Shown here: piece by piece, positions 33,701 through 40,793 of the stretch
Numbering within the stretch: the stretch's first letter is position 1
How the letters are laid out: every line of letters begins with the position of its first letter
NCBI GenBank assembly: GCA_964505415.1
Contig: CAZDHW010000008.1
Coordinates: forward strand, 4,708 to 68,707
Source: DTDR01 sp964505415
GTDB taxonomy: Bacteria > Hydrothermota > Tepidihabitantia > Tepidihabitantales > DTDR01
Direction: 5' to 3'
DNA length: 64,000 nucleotides
Translations under genes and position numbers: made by a program
Notes under the pieces: generated by a model
The model's input: the letters and a program-made list of their open reading frames with translations, nothing else
What the model was told of the DNA's origin: nothing
The model's database searches: none

Positions 33701-33914
33701 AAAAATTTCTTTTTTTAATAAAAAAATAAAGAATCAAAAGAAAAGAAAAAGCAAAAAAAATAAAAATTAAGGAATAGGTGCCCTCAAAAATAAGAAAAGT
33801 GCTAGTTAAAATAAGGAAGAGAAGAAGTAAAAGAGAAAATAAGAAAAAGAGAAAAATCAAAAAATGGGAAAAAAAGATTTTCTTTTTTATTTTTTTAATC
33901 TCCTTTAAAAGCAT
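30729..33914 (-). CDS. large membrane protein, DUF4175-like, with long coiled coil
   Basis: 1061 residues. Two N-terminal transmembrane helices (about 15-65) and a third near 160-178 lead to an Ig-like extracytoplasmic part (about 200-470; MPGSQIILKTKPFF, TDESPYITFLFPNKDIDLPE). A Lys/Glu-rich coiled-coil region of roughly 450 residues follows, then a segment with GKGGGSLEDFLNALQQASELL. This organisation resembles DUF4175 proteins, large envelope proteins of unknown role. It starts one base after the uvrB stop, an unusual pairing. It probably spans the periplasm; that is inference. Confidence 0.7.
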   Translation of the reverse strand: MLLKEIKKIKKKIFFSHFLIFLFFLFSLLLLLFLILTSTFLIFEGTYSLIFIFFAFSFLLILYFFIKKRNFFPFFKDYSLERITKILEENFENLYRELTPAVSFLKNYEKYQKEYYSPFLIDWAIKRGEENFRKNAFFIKKNLLKKLGIEKKLKENFTLFFIALTIFLLYLFIFPTPFKIGFYSFFAPKKLPIQLQVEPENLLVKKEETVNIKVAVFSPFKFKEITFIQEERNLRKKFKLKLENQRAEITLLPKEEFRYYFQILQIKSPVYQIAFLERKRIEMVKIKVLLPPHTFLPTLEYLFPTEISAMPGSQIILKTKPFFKELKTEKRIIATEKDSASFVLTEEENYLVLIFESETTNIRINFLTDESPYITFLFPNKDIDLPENMKVPLRIYLLDDFQIKEARIYGIKENDTFLVKKFSVNKKSDTIDFLWDLSSVNLLPGKEISYYAVSYDNDIINGPKASTTNIYKIRFPTLEEIFTKTTERIEDVYSEVKSQKTDIEEVLKTMERIEKSFKERKELTYEEKKTLSNLFEKNRQLIEKISELKKEIENFLKELEEYPLLDPATLNKLMELFRILDELIPQELKERLLQLKEELERNKDLKEALSKLKVSNEELKMMIERGEKLLKSLLQASKLKEWEKKFSELEKLQKEVEENLEKLPIEEEEEIKEALEKLAKEIKEYQFEDKDYQEFQKELKRLLSQMNLKENAEEIVNRIKEKNLSSAKTLSSSLRKNLKNLNERLKEFQKALAEKNKERIFNKLFQIGFSLNDLSKESKNLLNFAIPKEEAEKDFGEKISLFNNALKLLADSLLSLSNQSLIISPKLAQGLIKGSKELEGASKFIAEKNFNQAKNILSQVKLKIDHTVFNIIYLLNQKGKGGGSLEDFLNALQQASELLGEMLSELGSLPLPLPLSSGNLEKLSEMVNKLRSLREMLAEALKSLASEPGLTSSMEGILEEMKKLEEDLSKLNIQRELIERTAGIYRRLLDVERSIRKKEEKEEYQAEAGKEYERREKIFLPKDYGERRKYLQEELLKILKKDFPQEYYPLIKEYFYQLLQE

Positions 33915-35924
33915 TTATCTTTTTCTTCTTTTTCTTTGATTTTTTAAAGTTTCAATAGTCAATTCATCTTTTAACTGCCTAATCTTATCTCTTAAAAAAG
34001 CTGCCTTTTCAAATTCTAAATTTTCCGCTGCTTTTTTCATTTCCAAAGTTAATTTTTCAATAATTGCCAATTTGTCATCGTCGTTTAAAATTTCATCAAT
34101 TTTATATTCCTCTTCTTTCGCATCAGCCACCACGGTGGTTAATAAAACTTGCTGAACCGATTTTTTTATGCTTTCCGGTTTTATGCCGTGTTTTTTGTTA
34201 TATTCTAACTGGATTTTCCTTCTTCTTTCCGCCTCTTTTAAGGCTTCTTTTATTGCTTCGGTAATGTTATCCGCGTACAAAATCACTTCTCCCCGCACAT
34301 TTCTTGATGCCCGACCAGCAATCTGGATTAAAGAACGGGCATCTCTTAAAAAGCCAGTTTTGTCGGCATCCAAAATACACACCAAAGAAACTTCCGGCAA
34401 ATCAAGACCTTCCCTTAAAAGATTAATGCCTACTAAAACATCGTAGTTTCCTAATCGCAAATTTCTCAAAATTTCCACTCTTTCAATTGGGTCAATCTCC
34501 GAATGGAGATAATGAACTTTGAAGCCGAGCTCCTTTAAATAATCCGCCAATTCTTCAGCCATCCTTTTTGTTAAGGTTGTTACTAATACCCTTTCCTTTC
34601 TTTTTACCCTTTTTCTTATTTCATTAATCATATCATCAATCTGATTTTCCGTCGGTCTGATAATCATCTTTGGGTCAACTAAACCCGTTGGTCTTACAAT
34701 CTGTTCAACCACTCTTGCCTTTACTTTTTTTAGCTCGTAATCACCGGGGGTTGCCGAAGTAAAAATAACTTGATTTATTAAGCTTTCAAACTCCTCAAAT
34801 TTTAATGGTCGGTTATCCAAACAAGAAGGCAGACGAAACCCATATTCAACCAAAACTTCCTTTCTTGAGCGGTCACCACGATACATTCCGTAAATCTGAG
34901 GAATAGTGATATGGCTTTCATCAATAACCATTAAATAATCTTTAGGAAAATAATCTAAAAGGCAATAAGGTCTTTCACCCGGTTTTTTAAAAAGAAGGTG
35001 GCGAGAATAATTTTCAATTCCCGGGCAATAACCGAATTCCCTTAACATTTCAATGTCAAATCTGGTTCGCTGTTCCAATCTTTGGGCTTCTAACAATTTT
35101 CCCATTGACCGCAATTCTTTTAACCTTTCGGCCAATTCTTCTTCAATTGATTCAATAGCCGCTTCAATACGACTCTTATTAGTAGTGAAATATTTTGCTG
35201 GATAAAGAACCACCCGTTCTTTTTCTTCTATCTTTTCGTTGGTTAAAAGGTCAAAGAGGGTAATTCGCTCTAAATTGTTATAATAAAATTCAAAACGGAT
35301 GCCGATATCTTTATGGGAAGGATGGACTTCAACGATATCACCCCTAACACGAAAACAGCACCTTTTTAATTCCAAGTCATTTCGGGAATATTGTAAATCA
35401 ACCAACTTTTCAATCAACTCATCTCTTTTGATATTTTTGTTTAAATCAACAGGAAATATTGATTCTTTAAATTCCCAAGGTTCGCCCAGATTGTAAATAC
35501 AGGAAACACTGGCAACCACAATAACATCCCTTCTTTCAATCAGACTGGAAGTGGTTGATAATCTTAACCTTTCAATCTCTTCATTTATGGAAGCATCCTT
35601 TTCAATATATAAATCAAGTTCAGGAACATAGGCTTCCGGTTGGTAATAATCATAATAAGAGATAAAATATTCAACTGCATTTTCCGGGAAAAATTGTTTA
35701 AATTCACCATATAGTTGAGCAGCAAGGGTTTTGTTATGGGAAATAACAATTGTTGGTTTTTGAATTTCATAAATCACATTAGCGATTGTGAAAGTTTTGC
35801 CACTTCCGGTAACACCTAAAAGACACAAAAATTTCTCTCCCTTTTTTAGCCCTTCCACCAATTCCTTTATCGCCTTTGGTTGGTCACCTTTAGGCGAGAA
35901 AGGAGCTTTTAATTTGAACTCCAT
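33915..35924 (-). CDS. uvrB: excinuclease ABC subunit B
   Basis: 669 residues. UvrB is the DNA-damage verification helicase of nucleotide excision repair. Walker A is LGVTGSGKTFTIANV; YYDYYQPEAYVPELDLYIEK is the beta-hairpin that clamps DNA; ATPase motifs include FLRDARSLIQIAGRASRN. The C-terminal UVR domain (IEKLTLEMKKAAENLEFEKA) binds UvrC. The ATG at 35924 is preferred over an in-frame TTG six bases upstream. Confidence 0.98.
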   Translation of the reverse strand: MEFKLKAPFSPKGDQPKAIKELVEGLKKGEKFLCLLGVTGSGKTFTIANVIYEIQKPTIVISHNKTLAAQLYGEFKQFFPENAVEYFISYYDYYQPEAYVPELDLYIEKDASINEEIERLRLSTTSSLIERRDVIVVASVSCIYNLGEPWEFKESIFPVDLNKNIKRDELIEKLVDLQYSRNDLELKRCCFRVRGDIVEVHPSHKDIGIRFEFYYNNLERITLFDLLTNEKIEEKERVVLYPAKYFTTNKSRIEAAIESIEEELAERLKELRSMGKLLEAQRLEQRTRFDIEMLREFGYCPGIENYSRHLLFKKPGERPYCLLDYFPKDYLMVIDESHITIPQIYGMYRGDRSRKEVLVEYGFRLPSCLDNRPLKFEEFESLINQVIFTSATPGDYELKKVKARVVEQIVRPTGLVDPKMIIRPTENQIDDMINEIRKRVKRKERVLVTTLTKRMAEELADYLKELGFKVHYLHSEIDPIERVEILRNLRLGNYDVLVGINLLREGLDLPEVSLVCILDADKTGFLRDARSLIQIAGRASRNVRGEVILYADNITEAIKEALKEAERRRKIQLEYNKKHGIKPESIKKSVQQVLLTTVVADAKEEEYKIDEILNDDDKLAIIEKLTLEMKKAAENLEFEKAAFLRDKIRQLKDELTIETLKNQRKRRKR

Positions 35925-35933
35925 ATCCAAAAT

Positions 35934-35961
35934 AGTCTATCAAAATTTTATCTTTGTTCAA
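35934..35961 (-). promoter_or_regulatory. promoter of uvrB, near-leaderless
   Basis: Minus strand: TTGAAC (35956-35961), 16-base spacer, TAGACT (35934-35939). Nine bases separate the -10 box from ATG 35924. Confidence 0.55.
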
Positions 35962-36296
35962 ATACAAACATCCTTTTATTACCCCAACCATTCAGGAAAG
36001 GCTACCTCCCTTACCTTTAAAACTTATATTATACTTAATTATACAAACTATTTGCTTTTTATTCAATGGTATTGTTATTATCATTCACGTTAAAAGTATT
36101 CTTAAAAACCGTTGTCAGTGTTTTTCTTAGTTTAATTATAAGTAATTTTTAAGCACTTATAAGAAAAGCAAAAATTAGCCAATGTTTGCTTATGAACCAT
36201 CAATTTATTTTTACGTTGGTTTTAGAGGCGCAAAGGTTTACCAATTATTGAAGAGATTAAAAAAAGAAAAAAATTTAAAAAATATACCAAGGGAAA
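35962..36296. other. gene-free region between uvrB and ychF
   Basis: A+T-rich sequence without an intact gene. The only open stretch is a 40-codon frame on the plus strand (36182-36304, MFAYEPSIYFYVGFRGAKV...) that overlaps the ychF 3' end and lacks a ribosome binding site; it may be a remnant. No terminator hairpin with a T-tract was found. Confidence 0.5.
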
Positions 36297-37337
36297 TTAT
36301 CTAAATCTTATCAAAATAATATCACCATCTTGAACAAGGTAATCCTTCCCTTCAATTCTTATCATTCCCATCTCCTTGGCCTTTTGGTAATCGCCGATTT
36401 TTATTAGGTCTTTATAATTTATCACTTCCGCTTTGATAAATCCTTTTGCCATATCACTGTGAATCTTTTCGGCTGCTTCAATAACCTTAGAACCCCTTTT
36501 TATTGACCAGGCCCTTGTCTCTTCACCCTTAATTGTGTAAAATCTTATTAACGAAAGAGCCTGAAAACATTTTTCCACTAATCCCATTGTTCCTTCTTCG
36601 TTTAAATTTAACATTTTCCGATATTCTTTTTTTTCTTCTTCATTTAACAAAAAAATCTCCTCTTCTAAAGAAGTAGACAAAACATAAGGGTTTTTATCTT
36701 TCAATTTGGGATATTTTTCCTCATTAAAACCTTGATTCTTATCAGCATTCACACAGTAAACCCTCGGCTTTAAAATAAAAAGATTATATTTCTTTAATAA
36801 ATTTCGCTCTTCTTCATTAAGATTTATTGTTAATTCACCTCTTTTTAAATATTCACTTATTTTTACCAATGTTTCCTTCTCCTCTTTTAAAGTTGGCACT
36901 TTGGCAACTTTTGATAGGTTGTTTTCAATAACATTTAAATCAGCTAAAGCTAATTCCGTTTCGCAAATTTCCAAATCTCTTTGGGCGTCAGGATAACCAT
37001 AGATATGGGGAATTTGGTTATTAAAGTCTCTTAACAAATGTAAAATTAAATCAGCTTCGCGGATGTGGGAAAGAAATTTGTTTCCCAGACCTTCGCCTTC
37101 GGAAGCCCCTTTTACTAATCCAGCGATATCCACAAATTCAATGGTTGCGTAGGTTTTAATTTTTGGGTTTGTTATTTCGCAAATCTTTTCTAATCTTTCA
37201 TCCGGAACAGCAACGATACCAATATTCTTTTCAATGGTTGTAAAAGGATATAAATCAACCTTTGCTTGACATTTAGTTAGCAAATTGAATAAAGAAGTTT
37301 TGCCAACATTGGGAAGCCCGACAATCCCTACTTTCAC
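36297..37337 (-). CDS. ychF: YchF/Ola1-type redox-regulated ATPase
   Basis: 346 residues. GLPNVGKTSLFNLL is the P-loop, FVDIAGLVKGASEGEGLGNKF the switch II region, and NADK replaces the guanine-specifying NKxD, which is why YchF prefers ATP. The C-terminal TGS domain reads LIRFYTIKGEETRAWSIKRG ... GDIILIRF. The start is GTG. It is a ribosome-associated factor acting in stress response. It is the last gene of the leftward operon, 31 bases after pth. Confidence 0.97.
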   Translation of the reverse strand: MKVGIVGLPNVGKTSLFNLLTKCQAKVDLYPFTTIEKNIGIVAVPDERLEKICEITNPKIKTYATIEFVDIAGLVKGASEGEGLGNKFLSHIREADLILHLLRDFNNQIPHIYGYPDAQRDLEICETELALADLNVIENNLSKVAKVPTLKEEKETLVKISEYLKRGELTINLNEEERNLLKKYNLFILKPRVYCVNADKNQGFNEEKYPKLKDKNPYVLSTSLEEEIFLLNEEEKKEYRKMLNLNEEGTMGLVEKCFQALSLIRFYTIKGEETRAWSIKRGSKVIEAAEKIHSDMAKGFIKAEVINYKDLIKIGDYQKAKEMGMIRIEGKDYLVQDGDIILIRFR

Positions 37338-37368
37338 CGTTTAATGATAGAAATAAAAAAGAAAAAAA

Positions 37369-37950
37369 TCAAGGTATATTTTTATTAAATTTATTCATTG
37401 CCGATTTGATCCCTTCACCAACAAATGTGAGGATTGCTTTTTTTGCCTTTTCAATAATTTCCGGTAATTCCTTTTTTTCTTCTTCGTTAAATTCGGAAAG
37501 AACATAATCCGTAGCAGTCATATTGTTTGGTTTACCGATGCCAATTCTTAATCGGGCAAATTCGTTAGTTTCTAAATAATAAATAATGCTCGCCAATCCT
37601 CGATGGCCACCATCGCTCCCTTTTTCTCTAATTCTTATTTTACCAAAAGGTAAATTGATATCATCTAAGATACAGAGAAATTTTTTCAAATCGTAGTTAA
37701 TATTTTTTAAAAACTCCTTTAGCCCGACACCGGAGTAGTTCATATAAGTTAAGGGTTTTACTAAAAAAACCTCTTTATCTTTAAAAAAAAATTTAGTTGA
37801 TGCATAAAATTGATAATTATCAAATCCTTTTTGAAAATCTTTTGCTAAGCTATCAAGAACTAAAAAACCTAAATTATGGCGAGTAAATTGATATTCTTTG
37901 CCGGGATTACCTAAGCCACAAATTATAAAAGGGTATTCTTTTTCATTCAC
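37369..37950 (-). CDS. pth: peptidyl-tRNA hydrolase
   Basis: 193 residues. CGLGNPGKEYQFTRHNLGF contains the catalytic His; VKPLTYMNYSG, CILDDINLPFGKIRIREKG and GGHRGLASIIYYLETNEFARLRIGIG follow in the normal order. It frees tRNA from prematurely released peptides. The start is GTG 37950. It directly follows rplY, the common bacterial arrangement. Confidence 0.97.
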   Translation of the reverse strand: MNEKEYPFIICGLGNPGKEYQFTRHNLGFLVLDSLAKDFQKGFDNYQFYASTKFFFKDKEVFLVKPLTYMNYSGVGLKEFLKNINYDLKKFLCILDDINLPFGKIRIREKGSDGGHRGLASIIYYLETNEFARLRIGIGKPNNMTATDYVLSEFNEEEKKELPEIIEKAKKAILTFVGEGIKSAMNKFNKNIP

Positions 37951-37962
37951 TAAATAATCTTT

Positions 37963-38610
37963 TTATTCCTTTTTCTCTTCTTCTTTTTCTTCTTTCTTTT
38001 CTTTAATCACTTCTGGTTGTTTAACTTCTTCGGGTGGAGGGGTAATTTCTTCAATTTTCTTTGGTGTTAAAATTGAAACAATGGGGGTGTCTGGTGGCAA
38101 AGCGGGTTCCACTTTTTCCCATTTTATTTCGCTAATATGGATACTATAACCCATTTTTAAATTACTAATATCAATTTCAATATAGGGCGGAATATCTTGG
38201 ATTTTCCCTTTCACTGGTAGGGAGTAAAGGTGTTGGTCTAAAATACCACCCATTTTTACACCTATTGCCTCACCTTTTAAAATCACTGGACAATTAACCG
38301 TAATTTTTTCCTCAGGATGAATTTTTTGAAAATCAATATGGATAAATTTTTGGGTGATTGGATTTTTCTGTAAAGATTTCAAGATTACCGGAAATTCGAT
38401 ATTTTCATCCTCAATGCGTAAATTTAAAATTGGGCTTCTTTTAGCAATCAACGGTAGGATTTTTAAAAATTCTTTTTCTTCCACCCAAAGGTTAATATTT
38501 TTTTCATTTTTTCCGTAAAGAATAGCAGGAATTTTACCGTTTTTTCTTAATTTTTTACAAATTTCTTTTCCACTCTTTTCTCTTATATGAGCAGATATTT
38601 TTATTTCCAT
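37963..38610 (-). CDS. rplY: 50S ribosomal protein bL25 (CTC form)
   Basis: 215 residues. The N-terminal 5S rRNA-binding domain includes REKSGKEICKKLRKNGKIPAILYGK and KFIHIDFQKI; the C-terminal CTC beta domain includes VPVILKGEAIGVKMGG-type sequence (CPVILKGEAIGVKMGGILDQ). A Glu/Lys-rich tail of about 35 residues ends the protein. It has a strong GGAGG site upstream, unlike most genes in the operon. Confidence 0.95.
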   Translation of the reverse strand: MEIKISAHIREKSGKEICKKLRKNGKIPAILYGKNEKNINLWVEEKEFLKILPLIAKRSPILNLRIEDENIEFPVILKSLQKNPITQKFIHIDFQKIHPEEKITVNCPVILKGEAIGVKMGGILDQHLYSLPVKGKIQDIPPYIEIDISNLKMGYSIHISEIKWEKVEPALPPDTPIVSILTPKKIEEITPPPEEVKQPEVIKEKKEEKEEEKKE

Positions 38611-38621
38611 ATTTTCCTCCT

Positions 38622-39572
38622 TTAAATAAATAATGAACTTACCGATTCATTTAAATGAATTCTTTTGATTGCCGTTGCTAAAAGATGAGCAATTGTTAAC
38701 TGTTTAATCTTTTGATTAAGTTTTTCTTTGGGTAAAAAAATGGTGTCGGAAACAAAAACTTCTTTGATTGAACTGTTAAGAATTTTCTTGCCAGAATCTT
38801 TAGAAAATAAAGGATGACAAGCACAAACAAAAATCTCTTTAGCACCGTTTTCCTTTAAAAGTTCGGCCGCTTTAGTAATTGTACCCGCCGTATCAATCAA
38901 ATCGTCAAAAATGATGCAAAATTTGTCTTTCACTTCTCCAATAAGATGATAAACTTCTGCTTGGTTTGGTCCGATTCTTCTTTTATCAATAATAGCGATT
39001 GGTAAATCACCTAATCTTTTAGCAAAACCAGTAGTTCGTCGGGCGCCCCCAATATCCGGAGAAACTACTACTGCTTCTTTTAAAATTTCCTTTTTTTCTT
39101 TTTGGAAGTATTCAATAAAAATTGGTGCCGAATAAAGGTGGTCAACCGGAATATCAAAAAAACCTTGGATTTGTTCTGCATGTAATTCTACCGTTAAAAT
39201 TCGGTCGGCACCGCTTCTTTCTAAAAGATTAGCAACCAATTTAGAAGAGATAGGCACTCTGGGTTCATCTTTTCTATCTTGACGGGCATAACCAAAATAG
39301 GGAATTACTGCCGTAATCCTTCCCGCTGATGCTCTTTTTAAAGCATCTAAAAATAAAAAGCATTCTAATAAATTTTCCGCCGGCGGATTAGTTGGCTGAA
39401 TGAAAAAGACATCAGCACCCCGCACACTTTCTTCAATTTTTAGATAGATTTCTCCGTCAGCAAAATTATAGATAGTTGCCTTACCCAGAGGAAGTTCTAA
39501 AATTTCACAAATTTTTTCTGCCAAGAAAGGGTTGGCTCTTCCAGTAAAAATTTTAATTTCTCTTTCTTTCAT
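38622..39572 (-). CDS. prs: ribose-phosphate pyrophosphokinase
   Basis: 316 residues. Makes PRPP from ribose 5-phosphate and ATP. FTGRANPFLAEKICEILELP, FADGEIYLKIEESVRGADVF, PYFGYARQDRKDEPRVPISS and the PRPP loop CIIFDDLIDTAGTITKAAEL are all present. The open frame continues upstream to 39623, but that extension is encoded by the tRNA-Gln gene; ATG 39572 gives the normal N-terminus. It starts nine bases after the tRNA's CCA end, so tRNA 3' processing would leave prs with a very short leader. Confidence 0.97.
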   Translation of the reverse strand: MKEREIKIFTGRANPFLAEKICEILELPLGKATIYNFADGEIYLKIEESVRGADVFFIQPTNPPAENLLECFLFLDALKRASAGRITAVIPYFGYARQDRKDEPRVPISSKLVANLLERSGADRILTVELHAEQIQGFFDIPVDHLYSAPIFIEYFQKEKKEILKEAVVVSPDIGGARRTTGFAKRLGDLPIAIIDKRRIGPNQAEVYHLIGEVKDKFCIIFDDLIDTAGTITKAAELLKENGAKEIFVCACHPLFSKDSGKKILNSSIKEVFVSDTIFLPKEKLNQKIKQLTIAHLLATAIKRIHLNESVSSLFI

Positions 39573-39573
39573 T

Positions 39574-40494
39574 TTAAAAAATGGCTGGGGCGGGAGGATT
39601 CGAACCTCCATAACAGGATCCAAAGTCCTGGGTCCTGCCCATTAGACGACGCCCCAGAAAACTTTCCACTTTTAAAACCTCTATTCCTTTCGCTTTCAGC
39701 AATCTTTTAACCCTTTCCTGTTCCTTTTTATTTCTTACCCACACATATATTCCGCTACCGGTTCCCGTTAAAAGGGGCTTTAAATTTAAACTTTCCATTT
39801 TATTTATCACCTTTCTTATTCTTTTATATCTTTTACATATTAAACTTTGAAAATCATTACTTAGGTATATTAAAGCTTTATCATACAAATTCTTTCTTAA
39901 TAAAGGTATTAAAATTTTAAGGGAAAAATCGTGTTTTGTCAATTTAACTTGTTCATAGGCCCAACGGGTAGAAATTCTTTCTTTTGGCAAATGAAGTAAG
40001 AAGTACAATTTAGGAATAAATATTCTTTCTAAAATTTCACCCCGTTTATAAGCGAAAGCTGGCTTTGGATCAATAAAAAAAGGTACATCCATGCCAATTT
40101 TTATTGCCAGTTTATATAACTCTTCTTTCTTAGCAATTCTTTTAAAAAGAAGATTTAAACCGTAAAGAGTTGCTCCTGCATCGGAAGAACCTCCTCCCAA
40201 ACCTTTACCAATCGGAATATTTTTTTTTAAAATGATTTTCACACCTTTCTTTATTTTGAAATTTTCTAAAAAAAGTTTTGCGGCTTTAAAAACTAAATTG
40301 TCTTCTTTTTTTATTCTTTCGTTTAAAACCTTAATAATAATTTCGCTTTCTTTCATTGGAAAAAGAAGAATTTCGTCAAAAAGATTTATCGGAATTAAAA
40401 TTGTCTCAATATTATGATAGCCGTCACTCCTTTTATTTAAAATAAAAAGTCCCAGATTGATTTTAGCTGGTGTTATAATCCGCAAACCGGGCAT
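39574..40494 (-). CDS. ispE: 4-diphosphocytidyl-2-C-methyl-D-erythritol kinase
   Basis: 306 residues, a GHMP kinase of the non-mevalonate isoprenoid pathway. AKINLGLFILNKRSDGYHNIET and IPIGKGLGGGSSDAGATLYGL (ATP loop) are diagnostic; MDVPFFIDPKPAFAYKRGE and the C-terminal LTGTGSGIYVWV follow. The frame has no stop before the tRNA-Gln gene: the last 27 codons run straight through all 75 bases of the tRNA and end at 39574. The protein tail (about 280-306) is therefore encoded by tRNA sequence. Confidence 0.93.
   Translation of the reverse strand: MPGLRIITPAKINLGLFILNKRSDGYHNIETILIPINLFDEILLFPMKESEIIIKVLNERIKKEDNLVFKAAKLFLENFKIKKGVKIILKKNIPIGKGLGGGSSDAGATLYGLNLLFKRIAKKEELYKLAIKIGMDVPFFIDPKPAFAYKRGEILERIFIPKLYFLLHLPKERISTRWAYEQVKLTKHDFSLKILIPLLRKNLYDKALIYLSNDFQSLICKRYKRIRKVINKMESLNLKPLLTGTGSGIYVWVRNKKEQERVKRLLKAKGIEVLKVESFLGRRLMGRTQDFGSCYGGSNPPAPAIF
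39582..39656 (-). tRNA. tRNA-Gln (anticodon TTG)
   Basis: 75 bases including an encoded CCA end. The acceptor stem TGGGGCG pairs with CGCCCCA; the anticodon stem CAGGA/TCCTG holds loop CTTTGGA with anticodon TTG (39621-39623); the T arm is GGAGGTTCGAATCCTCC. The discriminator is G, followed by CCA at 39584-39582. It lies entirely inside the open frame of ispE, on the same strand, and nine bases before prs. Confidence 0.96.
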
Positions 40495-40793
40495 TTTACC
40501 TCTACTCCTGCTGGTGGAATTGGATGGTCTTTTCTTATAAAATTAGGATTTTTTTCATACCCGTGAAAATATTTACATTCGTTAAGATAGGCTTCTCTTA
40601 GACTTATAGCATATTCAAAAGCAAAAAATTTACCCTTATCCAAGAATTTTTTTAATTCCTTTGCCAAATCTTCGTCACTCCGGCCAACAAAAATAACCTC
40701 TTTTTTTTCATTATAAATAAAAAATACTCCTATTGCTTTTGGTTTCACTAATAAAGAAATCTGAATAAGATTTAAGGGATAGGGTCCCTTCAT
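40473..40793 (-). CDS. small GIY-YIG-like protein with C-terminal CPVCG
   Basis: 106 residues. KAIGVFFIYNEKKEVIFVGRS resembles the first strands of the GIY-YIG fold and SLREAYLNECKYFHGY the helix carrying its Arg and Glu; the C-terminus ends PPAGVEVKCPVCGL, a single C-x2-C pair. The start ATG overlaps the upstream stop as TAATG; an ATG at 40820 would lie within the upstream gene. No nuclease function can be claimed because the classic GIY and YIG tripeptides are not both clear. It overlaps ispE by 22 bases. Confidence 0.6.
   Translation of the reverse strand: MKGPYPLNLIQISLLVKPKAIGVFFIYNEKKEVIFVGRSDEDLAKELKKFLDKGKFFAFEYAISLREAYLNECKYFHGYEKNPNFIRKDHPIPPAGVEVKCPVCGL

Noticed and set aside
36182..36304. 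40-codon plus-strand frame between uvrB and ychF
   Set aside because: No promoter or ribosome binding site, overlaps the end of ychF, and too short to judge; mentioned only as a possible remnant.
39573..39623. N-terminal extension of prs
   Set aside because: It is encoded by the tRNA-Gln gene; the normal Prs N-terminus starts at ATG 39572.
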